A DNA stretch of 64,000 nt from Turritopsis dohrnii (Eukaryota; Cnidaria; Hydrozoa; Anthoathecata; Oceaniidae), in assembly GCA_027922465.2 (NCBI GenBank), contig BQMF02000662.1:1-64000 (forward strand). Reading direction: 5' to 3'. Shown here piece after piece: positions 9,918 through 18,366 of the stretch. A program made the translations under genes and the position numbers. The number at the start of each line of letters is the position of its first letter. Positions within the stretch are counted from its first letter, which is position 1. The notes under the pieces were generated by a model. It was not told where the DNA came from. It searched no databases and was given only the letters and a program-made list of their open reading frames with translations.

Positions 9918-10248
9918 GTTTATTGATTTTCACTGGTATTTTAGATTTTTGTGGAAGGGGGGTGGATGGTGACCCACGGGGTAATATTTGCTCTTTCTTT
10001 TTATACACAAAATAAGCAAATCCACCAACTAAACCGAGAGCTATTATTCCACCTACACCATAGGTGTAGTTCATAGGTTGTTCATTTGGTTTGGTGAGAG
10101 AGGCCTCAGGCTTCTCCATTTCTTTTTGAGGTGACACTTGTTTTAATTGTTCTCGTTTTTTACGGTTGTATTCCGCCAACTTCTTACCCGCTTCAACCTT
10201 TTTTGGGTTCTTCGTTGTCACTTGAATGGGAGTCTGTTCTTCTGACAT
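9904..10248 (-). CDS. Membrane cassette protein 2 (114 aa), basic-motif membrane protein
   Basis: An N-terminal basic motif (residues about 14-33, core GKKLAEYNRKKR) is followed by a Gln/Pro/Glu linker, one hydrophobic segment (about 66-84) and a short basic tail. Polinton B (24861-25184) has GKKLAEWNRKNR in the same place, then a linker and a membrane segment. The motif could bind nucleic acid or an internal capsid partner. It overlaps both neighbours in the cassette. Function unknown. Confidence 0.7.
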   Translation of the reverse strand: MSEEQTPIQVTTKNPKKVEAGKKLAEYNRKKREQLKQVSPQKEMEKPEASLTKPNEQPMNYTYGVGGIIALGLVGGFAYFVYKKKEQILPRGSPSTPLPQKSKIPVKINKHEME

Positions 10249-10834
10249 TTTTATTATTATCTGCTGTATTTATATTATCATCGGATTTATTTAAATTTCT
10301 TTCATTGATATAATGCATCCAGGTAATAAGTGCAACACTGAGTGGTGCTAATAATGGGCCGAATGTATAATGTAAGTCACATGTAAATCTTTGAAGGGCA
10401 GAGTTTAAGAAGGGGTCAGTTTCCAGGTCATTGCTCAACGCATCTTGATTGTTTATTCCTAACGTTGTACAAGCCCCCGTGGAATAAACACGTATCAGTG
10501 ATTTCCCCAAGGATTTTACCCATTGACCTGATAGTTTAGCTTCATAGATACTAAAAAGTTTTTCTACCTCTTCATCTTTGAGTTTGTTAATTTGCTCTTC
10601 CGTGTACATTTTCCCTAAGTGTAGCTTGCTATTTCCAGTTAAGACACACTCGAGCAATTTTTGCTTTTTACCATCTGAAGGTGGTGGGAATTCACCTGGA
10701 ACATCATAACTCTGGTTGATTAAATTATCGATCGCTGTTTCCGCCATTTTTATTAGAGAGAGGTATTTTTTAAGACAAAATAATGATAAGAGGATGATGA
10801 TGTTTAATAATATAAAGTTGATATATTCTAACAT
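10193..10834 (-). CDS. Membrane cassette protein 1 (about 213 aa)
   Basis: I choose the start at 10834, because the Polinton B copy also begins with a short Met-Tyr/Leu-Glu lead into a hydrophobic segment; 10852 is also open. An N-terminal membrane anchor (about 3-28) is followed by a conserved INKLKDEEVEKLFSIYE region (VNKLQDKTIEKLYKTY in B), a long helical part, and a C-terminal hydrophobic segment (FGPLLAPLSVALITW). The tail is rich in Asn, Asp and Ser. The 3' end overlaps the next cassette gene by 56 bp. The B copy is split by a LINE. Confidence 0.7.
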   Translation of the reverse strand: MLEYINFILLNIIILLSLFCLKKYLSLIKMAETAIDNLINQSYDVPGEFPPPSDGKKQKLLECVLTGNSKLHLGKMYTEEQINKLKDEEVEKLFSIYEAKLSGQWVKSLGKSLIRVYSTGACTTLGINNQDALSNDLETDPFLNSALQRFTCDLHYTFGPLLAPLSVALITWMHYINERNLNKSDDNINTADNNKNVRRTDSHSSDNEEPKKG

Positions 10835-10869
10835 TGTTAAATAAATAAACATTGTTTACTTAAACAATT

Positions 10870-11118
10870 ATGTCCGATGATGAATCCTCAGATGATGATA
10901 TTATATTTTCCCATCAAGATACAAAAAGGGTTACTTTTAATGATATAGTAATGGTCCATTATATCTCTGCTTGTGAATCTCGTAGAGGTAACTGGATAGA
11001 GGCTGCTGTTGACAGATTACGCTTTGAATCGAGGATTAAACATATTGGTAAAATTCTGGAACCTGTATTGAGACGTAAATTATTCTCTTATAGTAGTCTT
11101 ATAACAGTCTTACAGTAG
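10870..11118 (+). CDS. PPP1R15/GADD34-like PP1 regulator candidate (82 aa)
   Basis: A short protein with an acidic N-terminus (residues 2-10) and a RVTF tetrapeptide (20-23 within KRVTFND) of the RVxF type that docks on protein phosphatase 1. A hydrophobic VMVHYI stretch, RRGNW (38-42) and DRLRFESRI (48-56) follow. This order and spacing is the signature of the PPP1R15 (GADD34/CReP) core. That core recruits PP1 to dephosphorylate eIF2alpha, and some DNA viruses carry homologues that oppose PKR-type shutdown. The call rests on recalled family motifs and no search was run. It is divergent from the cassette with 35 bp between, and it ends inside the 11-bp minisatellite, so the natural C-terminus may be altered. 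No copy was seen in Polinton B. Confidence 0.7.
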   Translation: MSDDESSDDDIIFSHQDTKRVTFNDIVMVHYISACESRRGNWIEAAVDRLRFESRIKHIGKILEPVLRRKLFSYSSLITVLQ

Positions 11119-11577
11119 TCTTACAGTAGTCTTATAGGAGTCTTATAGGAGTCTTATAGTAGTCTTATAGTAGTCTTACAGTAGTCTTATAGGAGTCTTA
11201 TAGTAGTCTTATAGGAGTCTTATAGTAGTCTTACAGTAGTCTTACAGTAGTCTTATAGGAGTCTTATAGTAGTCTTATAGGAGTCTTATAGTAGTCTTAC
11301 AGTAGTCTTATAGGAGTCTTACAGTAGTCTTATAGGAGTCTTATAGGAGTCTTATAGTAGTCTTATAGTAGTCTTACAGTAGTCTTATAGGAGTCTTATA
11401 GGAGTCTTATAGTAGTCTTATAGTAGTCTTACAGTAGTCTTATAGGAGTCTTATAGTAGTCTTATAGGAGTCTTATAGTAGTCTTATAGTAGTCTTACAG
11501 TAGTCTTATAACAGTCTTATAGGAGTCTTATAGGAGTCTTACAGTAGTCTTATAGGAGTCTTACAGTAGTCTTATAG
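11088..11577 (+). repeat. 11-bp minisatellite, about 44 copies
   Basis: Tandem copies of an 11-bp unit (AGTCTTATAGT with T/G and T/C variants), occasionally interrupted (TCTTATAACAG). It starts within the last codons of the 82-residue gene and ends at a perfect hairpin. Nothing else is seen here. Confidence 0.95.
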
Positions 11578-11579
11578 TT

Positions 11580-11604
11580 TTTGTTACAAGAGTCTTGTAA
11601 CAAA
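11580..11604. terminator. Perfect 25-bp palindrome after the packaging ATPase gene
   Basis: Arms TTTGTTACAAGA (11580-11591) and TCTTGTAACAAA (11593-11604) flank a single central base. It lies 13 bp past the minus-strand ATPase stop. Among the strongest members of the Polinton hairpin series. Confidence 0.7.
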
Positions 11605-11617
11605 TATATCAACCTGT

Positions 11618-12223
11618 TTAACAAATCACGTGCGTTCTTGGGTGTTCCATTCTCATGACTAGGCACGCGTGTTTCCCTTCTTTCAGTTTTTCCTTGACAT
11701 TTTTCAATTCTTCTTGCGATTCAATGACATCGTTCTCTTCATGAATGGTGGCTAGATCGTTTCTATCTTTTGGATACCACACATATAACATTTTAGCTTG
11801 CCGTCGTAAATTTTTAGGTATAGCCGTGTATGATTGTGTAAGTAACCATAGCGAATGATTTCGATGTCTACCACTAATTGCCAACTCGAGCAAAGGCTGT
11901 CTCTTTTTGTCCAATTTTTCATCAGCTATTATATCATCAATCAGAAATAAGGTTTTATATCCAGCACAGAAAAAGTCCATTTTCTTAATACATTCATACA
12001 AGCGACCTTCCGGCTCAATTAAAATCACATAGCTGTCATTCCAGAACCACTTCCGATCTCTGTAAGTCTGATTCCACCTTAAGGTGGGACATATAATCAC
12101 GATGAAATCAAAGTGATCAAAGTATTCATTTTCTAATAATTTTACAACACGATCCGTTTTGCCGCACGATGTTGGTCCGACGAATAATGCCGTGTGAGGT
12201 TCTTTCATGTAAAGTGTGTCCAT
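11618..12223 (-). CDS. A32/FtsK-like DNA packaging ATPase (201 aa)
   Basis: Energy source for packaging element DNA into capsids. Walker A is GPTSCGKT (residues 16-23), Walker B is LFLIDDI (about 91-97), and LLTQSY (about 125) fits the sensor/polar motif of the A32/HerA-FtsK group. At about 200 residues it is typical of Polinton ATPases. The start lies 2 bp from the MCP stop and the genes share a strand; the same junction is kept in Polinton B (16083/16089). Confidence 0.93.
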   Translation of the reverse strand: MDTLYMKEPHTALFVGPTSCGKTDRVVKLLENEYFDHFDFIVIICPTLRWNQTYRDRKWFWNDSYVILIEPEGRLYECIKKMDFFCAGYKTLFLIDDIIADEKLDKKRQPLLELAISGRHRNHSLWLLTQSYTAIPKNLRRQAKMLYVWYPKDRNDLATIHEENDVIESQEELKNVKEKLKEGKHACLVMRMEHPRTHVIC

Positions 12224-12224
12224 T

Positions 12225-13541
12225 TTAATATAACGCAGACATAAATTCTCCGTTTTGAATATTTAATTGAGCGTCCATTATTAGATATATATATGCGTTT
12301 AAGTTTCCTGCAGTTTCAGCGGTCTTTTCAATCTGTAAAGTGATGCCTTCACTCGCATTTTCAATCCTTCGACCGGTCCCATGCAAGGCATTCTCATCAA
12401 TTGTTCTGAAATCTAACCATAGAGCATACTTGTTTGTCAAGTAATCAGAGACTTTTACATCATGTAATCCCAAGCGCTTTCGGTTTTCGCCGACGCTATT
12501 ATCTTTTGGTTTTCCTTCAGCAAAATACTTGCAAATCTCATTGTATTGTTCAAACGGCTGCATCCCTTGAGCAAAAAGTTGGTTAGGCTTGCCCTCAACG
12601 ATGACAGATACCTTTTCGATCTTTGGATTGTAGAATTTACAGGTTTCTCGTTTGTAGGATTTTTCTTCTTCAAATAGAACTAAGATACCCTTCAAAGATT
12701 TGGCAGGTGTGTTGAAGGACCAATTCCATGTTGTGTCTGACTTGTTTACTCTAATTTGTCTGTGTCGCAAAACCCTATCATAGAGCAAAGCCATGTTTTG
12801 ATATTCAGAAGCGATTTGTCTAGCCAACGTGGGTTGTGTCACAAGCTCATATTCAAGTGACATGTTAGATATTTTGTATTTACCATCTGGGTTACGTTTT
12901 TGACCTGCGGCAGTATCTGGAGGGTCAGAATAGATAACTCGGTTATAGTCGTTAAATGTGATCTCGTAGCATAACCTATTCCCTAAACCCGCTTGATAAT
13001 ATGGAATAGTACTATCTAGCATCTCAAAGTCGAGTGGAATGACAAACTTGTTTTTATAGGTGTCAGCAATGGCCTTGTCCGCTTCAACAGTGGTGGATTT
13101 ATCAGAAGCACCAATCCTCAATTTCATACAATTCTCTGTACACCCATCATCGATGATGATACCCTGTCTTATCGCGTTTCTCTTTTCAAACTTGGTTAAC
13201 CATAAATCTCTGTAACACCCAAAAAGATCAAAGTCATCGATACTCAATATCTCGTTACCTTCGAACTTGACAGCCAACTTTTTAATAATAGCTCTCCCAA
13301 TGTTACTGACCAATGTTCTTTTTGAGTCAGCTTTCGACTCGAGTTCAATATCAAAACTTAGATTCGTTGTTCCTGGGATAATGACATCATCACTTCCTAA
13401 ATTTGGAAACCTAACCAATAATAACTGATTTTGATCGATCTCACTCGGATTGTGTGTGACAATTACTTTTTGACGAGAACCTTTTACACCGCGGGCAGTT
13501 CTAAGTGAACGTTCTGGATTTAACCTCTTTCCATACTCCAT
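12225..13541 (-). CDS. mcp: Major capsid protein, double jelly-roll type (438 aa)
   Basis: Predicted main shell protein. There are no membrane segments. Many short beta-type stretches suit two jelly-roll domains, one in each half. It matches Polinton B's 16089-17165 in conserved stretches, such as RVLRHRQI, FYNPKIEKVSV, LWLDFRTID, LHGTGRRI and the C-terminal LIMDAQLNI. These occur in the same order. Its position next to the ATPase and minor capsid gene is the usual Polinton morphogenesis block. The identification is by context and length rather than by an unambiguous motif. Confidence 0.85.
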   Translation of the reverse strand: MEYGKRLNPERSLRTARGVKGSRQKVIVTHNPSEIDQNQLLLVRFPNLGSDDVIIPGTTNLSFDIELESKADSKRTLVSNIGRAIIKKLAVKFEGNEILSIDDFDLFGCYRDLWLTKFEKRNAIRQGIIIDDGCTENCMKLRIGASDKSTTVEADKAIADTYKNKFVIPLDFEMLDSTIPYYQAGLGNRLCYEITFNDYNRVIYSDPPDTAAGQKRNPDGKYKISNMSLEYELVTQPTLARQIASEYQNMALLYDRVLRHRQIRVNKSDTTWNWSFNTPAKSLKGILVLFEEEKSYKRETCKFYNPKIEKVSVIVEGKPNQLFAQGMQPFEQYNEICKYFAEGKPKDNSVGENRKRLGLHDVKVSDYLTNKYALWLDFRTIDENALHGTGRRIENASEGITLQIEKTAETAGNLNAYIYLIMDAQLNIQNGEFMSALY

Positions 13542-13588
13542 TATTAATTATGATATATATATAATTAATTATTACTTTTTATCTCGGT

Positions 13589-14140
13589 TTAGCGGATGTG
13601 CAAAACAACGGTTCTTCCTAGGTCTTCTTTTAGCATATTGCAATGTTGATCTGTGAGTTTCAACGTGAGAGACTGAAATATACCATTTTTTAATTTTTTG
13701 TACTGAGGGTTTTTAGGCTCAACATGTGTGAAGTCACTATATTCAGCCATGTGATAGGTTAGTAAAATATCACTTAGCTTTCCATTCTCAAGATTTTGAG
13801 TGTTGTCGAGTTCAGATAGATGCAAATTAATTTTGATTATTTTAGCGAGCTTATTTGTTTTGATTATTTGAGGGTCTTTGTCTAATGAGGTAAGTTTTAC
13901 ATCACCTGCTAAAAAGGCACCTGCTAAAAAGGCATTCAATTCCCTGCTCGTGAATGTTCCTTGAGGTACCAACTTTTCAGCTTTCCCATGAGTCAGTTTC
14001 AACTCTTTGGTTATTTCATACGTAACATTGTCTGCAAACATATCAACCAATGCAATTTCTTTTGAGCCATCCAAGTTTTGAATGGGGTAAGAAAAATAGA
14101 TTGTCTTTTCTCCTTTTGCGATATTTACTGTGATATACAT
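13589..14140 (-). CDS. Minor capsid (penton, single jelly-roll) candidate (183 aa)
   Basis: A beta-rich protein without membrane segments. It ends in a pattern (SLTLKLTD, then LGRTVVLHI) like the last strands of Polinton minor capsid proteins. It is divergent from the 386-residue gene (38 bp between starts). Polinton B has the same divergent pair, with a 225-residue protein at 19470-20147 that ends in LNFYVTDDQGRKVDL and MLVVF. A short duplicated stretch, FLAGAFLAGD, is present. Downstream is an AT-only inverted repeat at about 13541-13572. Confidence 0.65.
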   Translation of the reverse strand: MYITVNIAKGEKTIYFSYPIQNLDGSKEIALVDMFADNVTYEITKELKLTHGKAEKLVPQGTFTSRELNAFLAGAFLAGDVKLTSLDKDPQIIKTNKLAKIIKINLHLSELDNTQNLENGKLSDILLTYHMAEYSDFTHVEPKNPQYKKLKNGIFQSLTLKLTDQHCNMLKEDLGRTVVLHIR

Positions 14141-14178
14141 TTCTTGTATTAGAGAATAGAGGATTATATTTTTAAATA

Positions 14179-15339
14179 ATGGAGAACATTTTTAAATATG
14201 CTTCCAATGCGCTTTATAAGCCAAATGGAGGACAATACCTTCAGATATTGAATTCTAAAGATTTATACAAACAAACAATTATTGTCTCTGAAAATGGTTC
14301 TTTTCCTGCGAGCTTTCCCAATATTTTTACTAATTACGAAATGGATGAAAATGAAAAACGCATGAAAATTTGGCAGGAACAACCATTTAAATTATGGCAA
14401 ACCCAACTCAATTTTGTCACTTGGTGTGCTTCAAGTGCTTGTGGGGTCAGTTCTGAACATCTGAAAGAAGGTCGCTCTACTCCTATGATTAGAGCAGTAT
14501 ATCGTTTTCACGTCTATTATCATATTAGACGAATCATTAAGCGTCTGCAGACACCTCTACCTTTTGAAGATAGTTTCAACCAATACGATAATCCTTATAA
14601 CAAAGAAGAGTTTTTAAAAATCTGTAGTGAATATGGTGTCGATTCTGATCCTAAAAAATACAAAGGGCAATATTTTTACAGCTCGTATCAAAAAAGACGT
14701 AGGGACTATCCAACGCCAGGTCTGAGTTATTTCACAGACGACTCCATGACACGATGGATTATAGAAAAATCTAAAGGCTTTACAAAAACAGGTCTTGTAA
14801 AAATTTCAGAGAGTGTTAGAGCATATGCTTATCTTGTTCTTAATTCGCAAGCCTCAGCTCGTTCTTCTATTTTAGGTAATAATTCAAGCTCTTTGACAGC
14901 TCAAAGAGTTTTTATGAACAACTTTGAAGACATTGTTAACCGCAGAGTTGATATTCAAGATGATATTAAACGTTATCAGGATACTTTAAATTACGCTTCA
15001 AGCAAAGTTGATTATTCAGTTGGACAAGGTATTTACATGTTACCTAGTGACATGAATCTAAACATCAAGTCGGGAGTGTCTGGTTATAATAATAAAATTC
15101 TCATATCTAATGACAACTTGAGCCTTGGAAGAAACAAAATGATTAATGTTATGCAAGAGCATCATATTTCACCCAAAGTGACTAGCTCTCCAACACAAAC
15201 AAAAAATAAAAGTTCACAAAAGGAAGTTCACAAAAGAGTAGTGAGTCAAACAGATTCACTCCCATCTCACGAAGAAGAGAAAATAGCTTTGGTTTTAGCG
15301 ATTACCAAGATGTTTAGTATATGGTATGTATTTCGCTGA
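14179..15339 (+). CDS. Polinton-conserved structural-type protein with C-terminal anchor (386 aa)
   Basis: Function unknown. It shares with Polinton B (18355-19455) the motifs IYRFHVYF (VYRFHVYY here), TPLPFEDSFN, SQASARS and YMLPSDMNLN in the same order. The C-terminus is a Ser/Thr/Gln/Lys linker, a HEEEK motif and a short hydrophobic segment. The last 70 codons lie inside the right terminal inverted repeat. It is divergent from the minor capsid candidate in both elements, so a virion role is likely. The stop codon lies inside a perfect palindrome. Start context is TTTAAATAATG. Confidence 0.7.
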   Translation: MENIFKYASNALYKPNGGQYLQILNSKDLYKQTIIVSENGSFPASFPNIFTNYEMDENEKRMKIWQEQPFKLWQTQLNFVTWCASSACGVSSEHLKEGRSTPMIRAVYRFHVYYHIRRIIKRLQTPLPFEDSFNQYDNPYNKEEFLKICSEYGVDSDPKKYKGQYFYSSYQKRRRDYPTPGLSYFTDDSMTRWIIEKSKGFTKTGLVKISESVRAYAYLVLNSQASARSSILGNNSSSLTAQRVFMNNFEDIVNRRVDIQDDIKRYQDTLNYASSKVDYSVGQGIYMLPSDMNLNIKSGVSGYNNKILISNDNLSLGRNKMINVMQEHHISPKVTSSPTQTKNKSSQKEVHKRVVSQTDSLPSHEEEKIALVLAITKMFSIWYVFR

Positions 15340-15530
15340 TCAGCGCATGTAGTTTGCAATTATAGCCGGCATTGTGGATACATGCTAACACTTCTAAGCC
15401 CTGGCGTTTGTTGAATTTCGATCGAAATGACGGTAACCTGAATGTCTCTATGGACCAGAGAAACCTGACAGTGATAAATCACCCAGACGCAATGCTAACC
15501 ATTCCGCGATATATTCAACACAACTGCGGG
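15135..15530 (-). repeat. Right terminal inverted repeat of Polinton A
   Basis: Near-identical inverted copy of 1-396. Sequence resembling it continues to about 15570, and a diverged relative is at 31140-31345 in Polinton B. Confidence 0.92.
15334..15345. terminator. Perfect palindrome over the stop codon of the 386-aa gene
   Basis: CGCTGATCAGCG with the TGA at 15337-15339 in its middle. Because this is inside the terminal repeat, an inverted copy is near 190 on the left. It is short and self-complementary, so the hairpin would have no real loop. Confidence 0.35.
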
Positions 15531-15616
15531 GAAGTGCGCACTCATGCAAGTTTTACAACCAGAACATGAGAGATCTACAACCGCCGAAGTATATATACTT
15601 CCTCTCAGACGAACTG

Positions 15617-15682
15617 CGTGGGGTTCGAACACACGACCTTGTTGTTACAAGTTAGCGTTCTTATCCACTAGACTACGCTGAT
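15617..15682 (-). repeat. tRNA-like segment (A box and B box) at the right end of Polinton A
   Basis: On the minus strand, TAGTCTAGTGG fits an A box and GTTCGAACCCC fits a B box at normal tRNA spacing. The acceptor and anticodon stems do not pair well, so this is a tRNA-derived relic or SINE head and not a working tRNA. A similar segment is at 31344-31405. Confidence 0.5.
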
Positions 15683-15897
15683 CTGTATGTTATATGTATT
15701 GTTAGCTCATTTATGTTATAAAAATGAAACTACTACAAACTGCTTTTTACTACATTTTTATGAGATATTTAATTGTTTACAATTATGAGTAATTTGTGGT
15801 TATATAATAATAATTAAAACTGCTTACATGTTGTTATTTGTTATGTAATCAAAATAACACGTTTCATAACTCGTATCGCGTTATGAAAACAAAGGTC

Positions 15898-16083
15898 TTA
15901 GATGATAATATTAGCTATAGTAGGGAAATTCTCGAAATCATATGATTCCATGTTATGAGAGAATAATTGACAGGGATTCTTGCTTATGATATAATTTTGG
16001 GCCAGCATCCGCACTTTCCTATCTCTGCCACAGCCTGTCGGTCCTGAAAAAATGGTGGTACAAGGATCTTTAATAAGGTTCAT
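15898..16083 (-). pseudogene. Packaging ATPase remnant of Polinton B
   Basis: Only the first 61 residues or so remain. GPTGCGRD is visible where the Walker A lysine and threonine should be, so the site is damaged. The body and Walker B are missing at the truncated left end of B. The position directly after the capsid gene matches Polinton A. Confidence 0.8.
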
Positions 16084-16088
16084 TTATT

Positions 16089-17165
16089 TTAGTAGCCGAC
16101 ACTGTGGAAGCGCTCATTCATGAAGTTAACCTGTCCATCTTGTAGCACAAAGAGGTAACATTGGATGGCTCCCGCACCATCAGCTTTTTTGGTGATGTGC
16201 AGTGTGACACCATCTGAAGTGTTTTTGAGGCGCCTCCCCGCACCATGTAGAGTGTTGTCAACAACACTTCGAAAGTCCATAAAAAGACAGTAATTAGAAT
16301 CAAAGAATTTAGAAGGACTAATGGCCGGCAGCAGTTCATTGGAAGTGAAATACTTCCGTGCCGGGGCATACATTTCTTCTGGAAGTAAGCCGTGTGTATA
16401 GAGTTGATTAGGCTCTCCTTCGATGGTAATGTCTACCTTGCTGATTTTAGGGTTGTAGTAATGGGTGTTATCCATAGCGTATGCTTTTCGTTTGTCTGGA
16501 TCAAGAAAGAATAGAACAAGAGCCTTTAAACTCTCACTGGGCACATTTACCTGTATATTCCAGGCGGTATCTTTCTTGTCCAAAGGGATTATTCTATGCC
16601 GTAAAACACGCGTGTAGGGTAGTCGTCTATTGGCAAGTTCATTGTAGACTTTTAGTTTGAAGTCAGAGTCTTCTACCTTATCGAATTCTAGAGCAATGTT
16701 GGAGATAGTGTAGGTGCCGTCAGGATCTTTCTTCGAAGCACCTGATCCTGATCCTGCATCTTTGATGACCTTTCCATACTCTGCGAATTTAATTTTGAAG
16801 CTTAAGCGATCGCGAAGCTGTACATATGGGAGATGCTTGACGAGTTCAAAAAATTCCCATAGAGGAATGGCAAAACGGTTACCATAGACAGCTGCCAGGG
16901 CGGACTTACTCGTTGAAGTACTCGTTACACCCGGTGTGACTCTGAGCTTGTTCACATCACCCTCCGGATCTACTCCCTGTTGGATACGTTCCACTTGCAT
17001 TTCCTCAGGTAGCCATCTGTCCTTGTAAATTTCCATCACATCCGTATTTTGAATGTCTTGGATGATGTTTCCTTCGTAACTGATAGTCCACTGTTCGATC
17101 AAAGCCTTCCCCAAGTTGTTGACGATGTAGCGTCCTGTATCGGTGGAGTTTCCGTAAATTTGAAG
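16089..17165 (-). pseudogene. mcp: Major capsid protein of Polinton B, 5' end missing
   Basis: About 355 residues align with the Polinton A capsid protein from roughly its residue 85 to its end. Shared stretches are RVLRHRII, YYNPKISKVDI, LFMDFRSV, LHGAGRRL and FVLQDGQVNF. Upstream of about 17165 the capsid-like sequence stops and a gene on the other strand begins, so the N-terminus was lost by a rearrangement. The rest is open without stops. Confidence 0.85.
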
Positions 17166-18366
17166 ATGTAGAAGAAGACGCCTACGATGAGAATACACCG
17201 CTTATATCTAATACAGCCGAATCTTCTGAGATACCAAGCAGATTAAGTGCACAGGGAACAGAAATTAAAAGAATGACAATAAAAAGTTTATACAACTATC
17301 TCGGTATAGAAGGAGATCCCAATTTGGCTTTGGATCGGTTTCGAGTAACTTCAACGAAAACACCAGGTGTCGCAAAAGTTGAATTTTATAAAAATGATGA
17401 ATGGCACCAAATAACGAAAAAAAGGGGAGGATTTTACGCTAAAGAAGGTATTTTGAAAACCCTAGGTGGTGAGGCTGCTATAAAAACCCAGTTAGATGTT
17501 GATAGTACACCACAGTGGATGCATAAGGGAAGACGTAAACTAGCGAAACAACTAGAAAATATTGAAATGAATAGCTTGGATAACAGTCAAGTCCTCGACA
17601 AAATCTCAAATGCGAGGGAGGTATTGGGTGAAATGCTCGTGCAAGGCACCCCAAAAACATTAGAGGTGGAGGAGTTCTTAAGCGAGCATGGGATTTAATT
17701 TACTTTGCGTGAACTTAGGGGCTTAGACGATGCACTAAAACGAATACGTGGGGAGCTGGAGAACAACTTAGCAAAATTAGGCGAACTCGATAGTGAAATA
17801 GCAAAAGAAGAACGTAAACTAGGTGAAACAAGTGATCCTGAAATGAAATAAGAGATTAAGCGACGACTCTCCAATTTGAAAGCGGAGCGTGCAGATCGAC
17901 TAGAGGTGCTCAGTGGTAACCGCAAGGAGTTGTCTAGCCAATGGTCGCGCATCAAAGAGACGGTGTTCAAAGTACTCGAGAAGGATAGAACACTAGGGGA
18001 GAAACTTCGTATCCTCTTTCGAGAGCAAGGGATCACAATCGTTTCAATCTTAACAGCGTTTTCGCTGGTAATATCAACGATAGTAACCTCTCTCACAGGT
18101 GGTGGTGCTCCTACTCAAGAAGTCCTCCTCCTGCTGCTTCTGGAAGAGCTGGTGTACAGCAAAGGGTGAAGAAGCAGCTCGAAGTACTTGGACGCCTTCT
18201 TGGAAAACTTGCAAGTAAACTTGGAGCTGCATTGCCAGGGATCATCGGAAGTGTTGTAAGCTGGCTCTTAAACTTTCTGAAGAAAGGTGTCATAACTCTA
18301 GCGAGCAATGCATGGCTAGTCGTAGTTTTGGGGGTTGGTCTGATAGGCAACTGGCTATGGTTTTAA
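17159..18366 (+). pseudogene. Polinton B copy of the 427-aa coiled-coil membrane protein, broken
   Basis: Homologous to 7863-9146. FREQGITIVSILTAF and the amphipathic LLGKLASKLGAALPGIIG region are clear. It carries an in-frame TAA at 17696-17698, a second TAA near 17848 and a frameshift around 18110-18160. The first 20 or so residues are missing at the junction with the capsid gene. Its 3' end overlaps the convergent 386-aa-type pseudogene by 12 bp. Confidence 0.8.

Larger units (their letters stand above)
1..15690. mobile_element. Polinton/Maverick element A, nearly complete
   Basis: A self-synthesising DNA transposon of the Polinton/Maverick class. The assignment rests on inverted repeats at both ends (1-396 and 15135-15530) plus a diagnostic gene set: protein-primed-type PolB, retroviral-like integrase, A32-like ATPase, double-jelly-roll capsid candidate and minor capsid candidate. 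Genes fill 1.3-15.3 kb with little spare space. The left terminus lies outside the window, so the target duplication cannot be checked and the right boundary (15.53-15.76 kb) is uncertain. All major genes read open except PolB. No adenain-like cysteine protease was found. Confidence 0.9.

Noticed and set aside
11088..11577. Coding tandem repeat
   Set aside because: An 11-bp unit does not keep one frame unit by unit, and both strands hit stops; treated as a minisatellite.
15372..15569. 65-residue open frame in the right terminal repeat
   Set aside because: It lies in non-coding repeat sequence; the Polinton B relative does not support a gene.
15617..15682. Functional tRNA gene
   Set aside because: A and B boxes fit, but the acceptor and anticodon stems do not pair.
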